From positions 1-8,274 of the forward strand of contig JAISII010000077.1 of NCBI GenBank assembly GCA_031262125.1: a stretch of DNA of 8,274 bases, given 5' to 3'. Position 1 is the stretch's first letter; the number at the start of each line of letters is the position of its first letter. Shown in pieces: positions 5,797-8,274 of this stretch. The stretch is from Oscillospiraceae bacterium (GTDB lineage: Bacteria > Bacillota > Clostridia > Oscillospirales > Acutalibacteraceae). Both the position numbers and the translations under genes were made by a program. The notes under the pieces are model-generated. The model saw only the letters and a program-made list of their open reading frames with translations, did not search any database and was not told the origin of the DNA.

Positions 5797-5801
5797 GGAA
5801 G
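5797..5801 (+). promoter_or_regulatory. Ribosome binding site of proA
   Basis: GGAAG, 10 nt before ATG 5812. An in-frame TTG at 5806 is only 4 nt away, too close. The 73-bp gap before proA holds a weak 5-bp hairpin and no convincing promoter. Confidence 0.6.
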
Positions 5802-5811
5802 ATTTTTGACG

Positions 5812-7062
5812 ATGACGATTATTGAGCAAATGGGTAAAAACGCAAAGGTTGCAGCAGCACAGCTTTTAACAGCCGGTGCGGCAAAAAATACTGCACTAAA
5901 CGCTATTGCAAACGCACTGGAGGATAATGCTCAAGCGATAATAGATGCCAACGCCCTCGACATAGCGGCAGGGCAAACCGCAGGGCTTACACAATCACTT
6001 ATTGACCGCCTGACGCTGAACACTGAACGTGTTAAAGCAATGGCAAACGGTATGCGTGAGGTTGCAGCTTTGCCCGACCCTGTGGGCACAACCATAAGCG
6101 GCAGTGTTTTGCAAAACGGGCTGCAAATTACAAAGGTGCGTGTGCCGCTTGGCGTTATAGGCATAATTTACGAGGCTCGCCCGAATGTTACCGCCGATGC
6201 TGCGGCATTGTGCCTTAAAGCAGGCAATGCGGTAATTCTGCGTGGCGGCAAAGAGGCTATAAACTCCAACAAAGCAATTGCCGTTGTTATGCGTAACGCT
6301 TTGCAAACGGTTGGGCTAAACCCCGATTGTATTCAGCTGATTGAGGACACTTCACGCCAAAGCTCGACCGAGCTTATGGGGCTTAGCGAATACCTTGACG
6401 TGCTGATACCCCGTGGCGGGGCAGGGCTTATTAATGCTGTGGTGCAAAATGCTAAGGTGCCGGTTATAGAGACCGGCGTAGGCAATTGCCACGCCTTTGT
6501 AGATGCAAGTGCCGATTTGCAAATGGCTGTAGATATTATATTCAATGCCAAAACCAGCCGCCCGTCTGTCTGCAATGCATTAGAAACTATGCTGGTACAC
6601 AAAAACATAGCACCACAAGCCTTGCCGCAAATTTATAAAAAGCTTAAAGATAAAGCGGTAGAGCTAAGGGTTTGCCCACGTGCGTTTGAAATTATCGGCG
6701 GCGAACAAGATGTTAAGCTTGCAACCGACGAGGATTTTTACACAGAATTTTTAGATTATATTCTTGCCGTGCGTGTTGTGGATGATTTAGACCAAGCGAT
6801 AGAACACATTGCTAAATACAGCAGCGGGCACAGCGAGGTTATTATTACGCAAGATTATAAAAACGCCGAGCAATTTTTGCAACGGGTAGATTCGGCGGCG
6901 GTTTATGTTAACGCTTCTACTCGGTTTACCGACGGCGGTGAGTTTGGAATGGGAGCCGAAATCGGCATTTCTACGCAAAAGCTACACGCCAGAGGGCCAA
7001 TGGGGTTAGAGCAATTGACAAGTATGAAGTTTGTTGTTAGGGGTAATGGGCAGGTAAGGTAG
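5812..7062 (+). CDS. proA: Gamma-glutamyl phosphate reductase (glutamate-5-semialdehyde dehydrogenase)
   Basis: A 416-residue enzyme of proline synthesis that reduces L-glutamyl 5-phosphate to glutamate semialdehyde with NADPH in the cytoplasm. Full length for ProA. Visible motifs are 'IYEARPNVT' (119-127), 'LRGGKEAINSN' (143-153), 'VLIPRGGAGLI' (197-207), 'VPVIETGVGNCHAFVD' (216-231), the catalytic cysteine C254 in 'TSRPSVCNALETMLVH', and the highly conserved C-terminal 'NASTRFTDGGEFGMGAEIGIS' plus 'KLHARGPMGLEQLTS'. proB, the usual partner, is not in the window. ATG 5812 is preferred over TTG 5806 from SD spacing. The last 20 codons exist again just downstream in a diverged copy (7098-7161), and the last five in a third place, so the present 3' end may have been supplied by an insertion. 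Confidence 0.97.
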   Translation: MTIIEQMGKNAKVAAAQLLTAGAAKNTALNAIANALEDNAQAIIDANALDIAAGQTAGLTQSLIDRLTLNTERVKAMANGMREVAALPDPVGTTISGSVLQNGLQITKVRVPLGVIGIIYEARPNVTADAAALCLKAGNAVILRGGKEAINSNKAIAVVMRNALQTVGLNPDCIQLIEDTSRQSSTELMGLSEYLDVLIPRGGAGLINAVVQNAKVPVIETGVGNCHAFVDASADLQMAVDIIFNAKTSRPSVCNALETMLVHKNIAPQALPQIYKKLKDKAVELRVCPRAFEIIGGEQDVKLATDEDFYTEFLDYILAVRVVDDLDQAIEHIAKYSSGHSEVIITQDYKNAEQFLQRVDSAAVYVNASTRFTDGGEFGMGAEIGISTQKLHARGPMGLEQLTSMKFVVRGNGQVR

Positions 7063-7097
7063 TTTTTTTATTTATTTAAAAAATAAATATTTTTTAA
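7063..7097. repeat. 35-bp A/T-only spacer with palindrome, between two proA tails
   Basis: All bases are A or T. ATTTATTT (7070-7077) and AAATAAAT (7081-7088) form an 8-bp stem, with a T run on each side (7063-7069, 7090-7095). It could act as a weak terminator of proA in either direction; the all-AT stem makes this doubtful. Confidence 0.4.
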
Positions 7098-7161
7098 AAT
7101 GGGACTGGAGCAATTAACAAGCATGAAGTTTGTTGTAAGAGGCAGCGGGCAAGTAAGATAG
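7098..7161 (+). pseudogene. Second, diverged copy of the proA 3' end (last 20 codons plus stop)
   Basis: Bases 7098-7161 align without gaps to 6999-7062 with 12 mismatches in 64. The frame encodes MGLEQLTSMKFVVRGSGQVR and a stop, identical to the ProA C-terminus except S for N. All other changes are synonymous (for example TTA/CTG Leu, AGG/AGA Arg), so the copy derives from a functional proA that diverged under selection and is not a recent local duplication. Upstream is the A/T-only spacer, so nothing more of the gene remains. Confidence 0.9.
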
Positions 7162-7183
7162 GTTTTTGTTTCCCCCCTTGTCC

Positions 7184-7218
7184 GTCTAGAAGCAAGAAGC
7201 CAGAGGCTAGAAGCAAGA
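7184..7218. repeat. 7-bp-periodic tract, five units (35 bp)
   Basis: Five units of the form NNNNAGA; read from 7188 they are AGAAGCA, AGAAGCC, AGAGGCT, AGAAGCA and AGAAGCG. A 15-bp stretch (7186-7200) recurs exactly at 7207-7221. It is followed by a hairpin, an arrangement mirrored at 8061-8114. Confidence 0.75.
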
Positions 7219-7234
7219 AGCGACTTGCGTCGCT
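7219..7234. repeat. Hairpin next to the periodic tract (left block)
   Basis: AGCGAC (7219-7224) pairs with GTCGCT (7229-7234) around TTGC. It sits directly on the end of the 7-bp tract, as the hairpin at 8061-8077 does in mirror image. Confidence 0.65.
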
Positions 7235-7248
7235 CGCTTTCTCCCCCT

Positions 7249-7263
7249 ATCGGCTTCGCCGAT
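7249..7263. repeat. Hairpin ATCGGC-TTC-GCCGAT
   Basis: A 6-bp perfect stem with a TTC loop, the same 3-nt-loop style as elsewhere in both blocks. Confidence 0.6.
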
Positions 7264-7266
7264 TTT

Positions 7267-7289
7267 CCCCCTCCCGGAGGGGGACTTTT
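7267..7289 (-). repeat. GC-rich hairpin module, copy 1
   Basis: CCCCCTC-CCG-GAGGGGG (7267-7283). Read on the minus strand, 7289-7269 matches plus 8151-8171 at 20 of 21 positions, beginning AAAAGTCCCCCTC. Confidence 0.7.
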
Positions 7290-7316
7290 CAGCACTTTTG
7301 GGAAAGTACCCAATAG

Positions 7317-7335
7317 CCTCCCTCTTAGAGGGAGG
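7317..7335. repeat. Hairpin CCTCCCTC-TTA-GAGGGAGG
   Basis: A perfect 8-bp stem with a 3-nt loop; its right arm runs into the covarying repeat that starts at 7331. Confidence 0.7.
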
Positions 7336-7370
7336 TGGCAAGGCGTTAGCCTTGACGGAAGGAGAAAAAA
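7331..7370 (+). repeat. Covarying-hairpin repeat, copy 1
   Basis: GGAGGTGG, then hairpin CAAGGC-GTTA-GCCTTG, then ACGGAAGGAGAAAAAA. The second copy at 7924-7960 lies in inverse orientation: both outer arms are identical while the hairpin differs but still pairs. Confidence 0.8.
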
Positions 7371-7376
7371 GCAGAC

Positions 7377-7391
7377 GGGCAGGTAAGGTAA
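7377..7391 (+). pseudogene. Third proA tail remnant (GQVR plus stop)
   Basis: GGGCAGGTAAGGTA (7377-7390) is identical to proA 7048-7061. In frame, 7374-7391 reads D-G-Q-V-R then TAA, matching the ProA end where the gene has N and the second copy S. ATG of the phosphodiesterase follows 4 bp after the stop, so proA may once have ended here, directly before that gene. Confidence 0.65.
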
Positions 7392-7395
7392 CTCT

Positions 7396-7908
7396 ATGCA
7401 AATAAAAACAAGAATTTTAGTTTTTTCCGATTCGCACGGCGACAATAACGGAATAATTAAAGCTATACAAATGCACCATGCAACTGCACAATATGTGTTT
7501 TTTTGCGGCGACGGTGCGGCAGAATTTGAACAGCTGCAATATATCTTCCCAAACATTGCTTTTGTGGGGGTAAGGGGCAATTGCGATTGGTCTTGCCAAC
7601 TTTGCGATGAAGAAACACGGGTTATTAACGGCATAAAGGTGATTTGCCTGCACGGGCACACCTGCAATGTAAAATACGGCACTGCTATGCTTGCCGCAAA
7701 AACCCGCAAAGAGCAAGCAACCATTGCTTTTTACGGGCATACTCACATTGCCGAGGTGCAAACCCTGCAAGCCGAAGCCGACCAAACGGCAATAACGCTA
7801 ATCAACCCCGGTGCGGCGTCTGGCTATAAGGCAACCTATGCTATTGTAGATTTGCTGCAAGACGGCACGTTTGTTGCAAACATTGCAACAATGCCTGAGA
7901 GGTTATAG
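7396..7908 (+). CDS. YfcE/MJ0936-type metallophosphoesterase
   Basis: A 170-residue protein, normal length for this family of small calcineurin-like phosphodiesterases that use two metal ions. The motif series is complete: D12-S-H14, G38-D39, G61-N-C-D64 (the GNCD form typical of the family in place of GNHD), G87-H88, and G114-H-T-H117, followed by NPGA (137-140). Enzymes of this group hydrolyse artificial phosphodiesters; natural substrates are mostly unknown. The SD is AAGG (7385-7388), 7 nt upstream, lying inside the proA-tail remnant. In the present layout the gene is separated from proA by 333 bp of repeats and flanked by mirrored repeat blocks. It was perhaps once cotranscribed with proA. 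No promoter of its own was recognised. Confidence 0.9.
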   Translation: MQIKTRILVFSDSHGDNNGIIKAIQMHHATAQYVFFCGDGAAEFEQLQYIFPNIAFVGVRGNCDWSCQLCDEETRVINGIKVICLHGHTCNVKYGTAMLAAKTRKEQATIAFYGHTHIAEVQTLQAEADQTAITLINPGAASGYKATYAIVDLLQDGTFVANIATMPERL

Positions 7909-7923
7909 TAGATTTAAAAAACA

Positions 7924-7960
7924 TTTTTTCTCCTTCCGTCAGGCTTCGCCTGCCACCTCC
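7924..7960 (-). repeat. Covarying-hairpin repeat, copy 2 (inverse orientation)
   Basis: On the minus strand: GGAGGTGG, hairpin CAGGC-GAA-GCCTG, ACGGAAGGAGAAAAAA. The outer arms equal copy 1 (7331-7370). The stem is one pair shorter and the loop differs, yet pairing is kept. It starts 16 bp after the phosphodiesterase stop, and on the plus strand could act as a weak end signal of that gene. Confidence 0.8.
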
Positions 7961-7987
7961 TCGTCGCAACACGCCCTTTTGAGCTTG

Positions 7988-8008
7988 TTTTTGCACTTTG
8001 TGCAAAAA
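7988..8008. repeat. Hairpin TTTTTGCAC-TTT-GTGCAAAAA
   Basis: A 9-bp perfect stem with a 3-nt loop. The right arm overlaps a second possible hairpin, AAAGC-TAC-GCTTT (8006-8018), so the two are alternatives. Confidence 0.65.
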
Positions 8009-8036
8009 GCTACGCTTTACGGTTGGTTGCTCCTCT

Positions 8037-8059
8037 TTGCAAAATGAAACATTTTGCAA
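8037..8059. repeat. Hairpin TTGCAAAATG-AAA-CATTTTGCAA
   Basis: A 10-bp perfect stem with a 3-nt loop, the longest in the right block, adjoining the next hairpin. Confidence 0.7.
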
Positions 8060-8060
8060 G

Positions 8061-8077
8061 TAGCGGCTACGCCGCTA
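8061..8077. repeat. Hairpin TAGCGGC-TAC-GCCGCTA next to the periodic tract (right block)
   Basis: A 7-bp perfect stem with a 3-nt loop, 2 bp from the tract at 8080; the mirror-image counterpart of 7219-7234. Confidence 0.7.
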
Positions 8078-8079
8078 TA

Positions 8080-8114
8080 TCTAACTTCTAACATCTGATT
8101 TCTTGCATCTGGTG
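8080..8114. repeat. 7-bp-periodic tract, five units (35 bp), inverse of 7184-7218
   Basis: Five units starting TCT: TCTAACT, TCTAACA, TCTGATT, TCTTGCA, TCTGGTG. On the minus strand each ends in AGA, the same form as the left tract. The next stretch, 8115-8147, holds only a small palindrome CACTAT-T-ATAGTG (8132-8144). Confidence 0.7.
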
Positions 8115-8147
8115 TGGGAGGCTTTAAGGAACACTATTATAGTGAGC

Positions 8148-8171
8148 AAAAAAAGTCCCCCTCTGGGAGGG
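8148..8171 (-). terminator. GC-rich hairpin module, copy 2; possible terminator on the minus strand
   Basis: On the minus strand CCCTC-CCA-GAGGG (8171-8159) is followed by GGAC and seven T (8154-8148). The 4-nt gap between stem and T run is not ideal. It lies 13 bp after the stop of the possible gene at 8185-8274. The sequence also matches the module at 7267-7289, so it is a repeat as well. Confidence 0.45.
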
Positions 8172-8184
8172 CATTGGTAAATAG

Positions 8185-8274
8185 TTATTGCATCACAAAC
8201 ATGTCTCTGTGGATTAAAAGGTCGAGAGCGATTCGAAGCATTTCAATAGTTTTTGAATATCGTTTTGTTTTGCG
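8185..8274 (-). CDS. Possible 3' end of an unrecognised gene (runs off the right edge)
   Basis: The minus strand has an open frame of 29 codons from the window edge to a TAA (8187-8185). The peptide ends RYSKTIEMLRIALDLLI then HRDMFVMQ, a helical, protein-like composition. A second frame is also open for 19 codons, so the choice is not certain. A possible terminator follows at 8171-8148. I do not recognise the family. Confidence 0.35.
   Translation of the reverse strand, partial: RKTKRYSKTIEMLRIALDLLIHRDMFVMQ

Noticed and set aside
7068..7724. Minus-strand frame of 218 codons across the repeats and phosphodiesterase start
   Set aside because: Composed of translated repeats and antisense of a gene with complete metal-binding motifs.

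Overview
The window looks like a chromosomal segment of a low-to-mid-GC Bacillota, probably a gut-type Clostridia of the Oscillospirales kind. This is an inference from gene content (DNA polymerase III delta, a Firmicutes-type long M23 peptidase, ComEA-like, RpiR plus HI0933/BaiN-type flavoprotein), from GTG/TTG starts with strong Shine-Dalgarno sites, and from the style of the intergenic repeats. No plasmid, phage or IS gene is visible.

Left part (1-1860): the 3' end of holA runs in from the left and ends at a clear hairpin terminator. Then comes a non-coding and RNA stretch, all on the minus strand: tRNA-Thr(GGT), a small S23/Avd-like four-helix-bundle gene, an elaborate palindrome array, and tRNA-Cys(GCA) with its own promoter. 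The array (1361-1521) can be drawn as a symmetric 'fishbone': four GTGATAT trunk segments on the left face four ATATC segments on the right, with three small hairpins on each side and one central hairpin. It lies directly upstream of the four-helix gene and is the best candidate here for an undescribed element.

Middle (1858-7062): a minus-strand exported M23 metallopeptidase is divergent from a ComEA-like helix-hairpin-helix protein. Next is a likely operon with its own promoter: an RpiR-type regulator with a TTG start, coupled by a 4-bp overlap to an HI0933-family flavoprotein. proA (gamma-glutamyl phosphate reductase) follows after a 73-bp gap.

Right part (7063-8274): proA is followed by two extra remnants of a proA 3' end. 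One is 21 codons with almost only synonymous changes; the other is 5 codons plus stop, ending 4 bp before the next gene. A YfcE/MJ0936-type phosphodiesterase gene follows. It is flanked by mirrored, imperfect repeat blocks (7184-7370 and 7924-8114) holding the same modules in opposite order: a 7-bp-periodic tract, a hairpin, and a covarying-hairpin repeat. The window ends in a possible 3' end of an unrecognised minus-strand gene.

The housekeeping genes look intact and ordinary. The unusual material is in the intergenic elements: short stems with 3-nt loops, 7-bp-periodic tracts of about 35 bp, and proA tails that suggest insertion events restoring the gene end.
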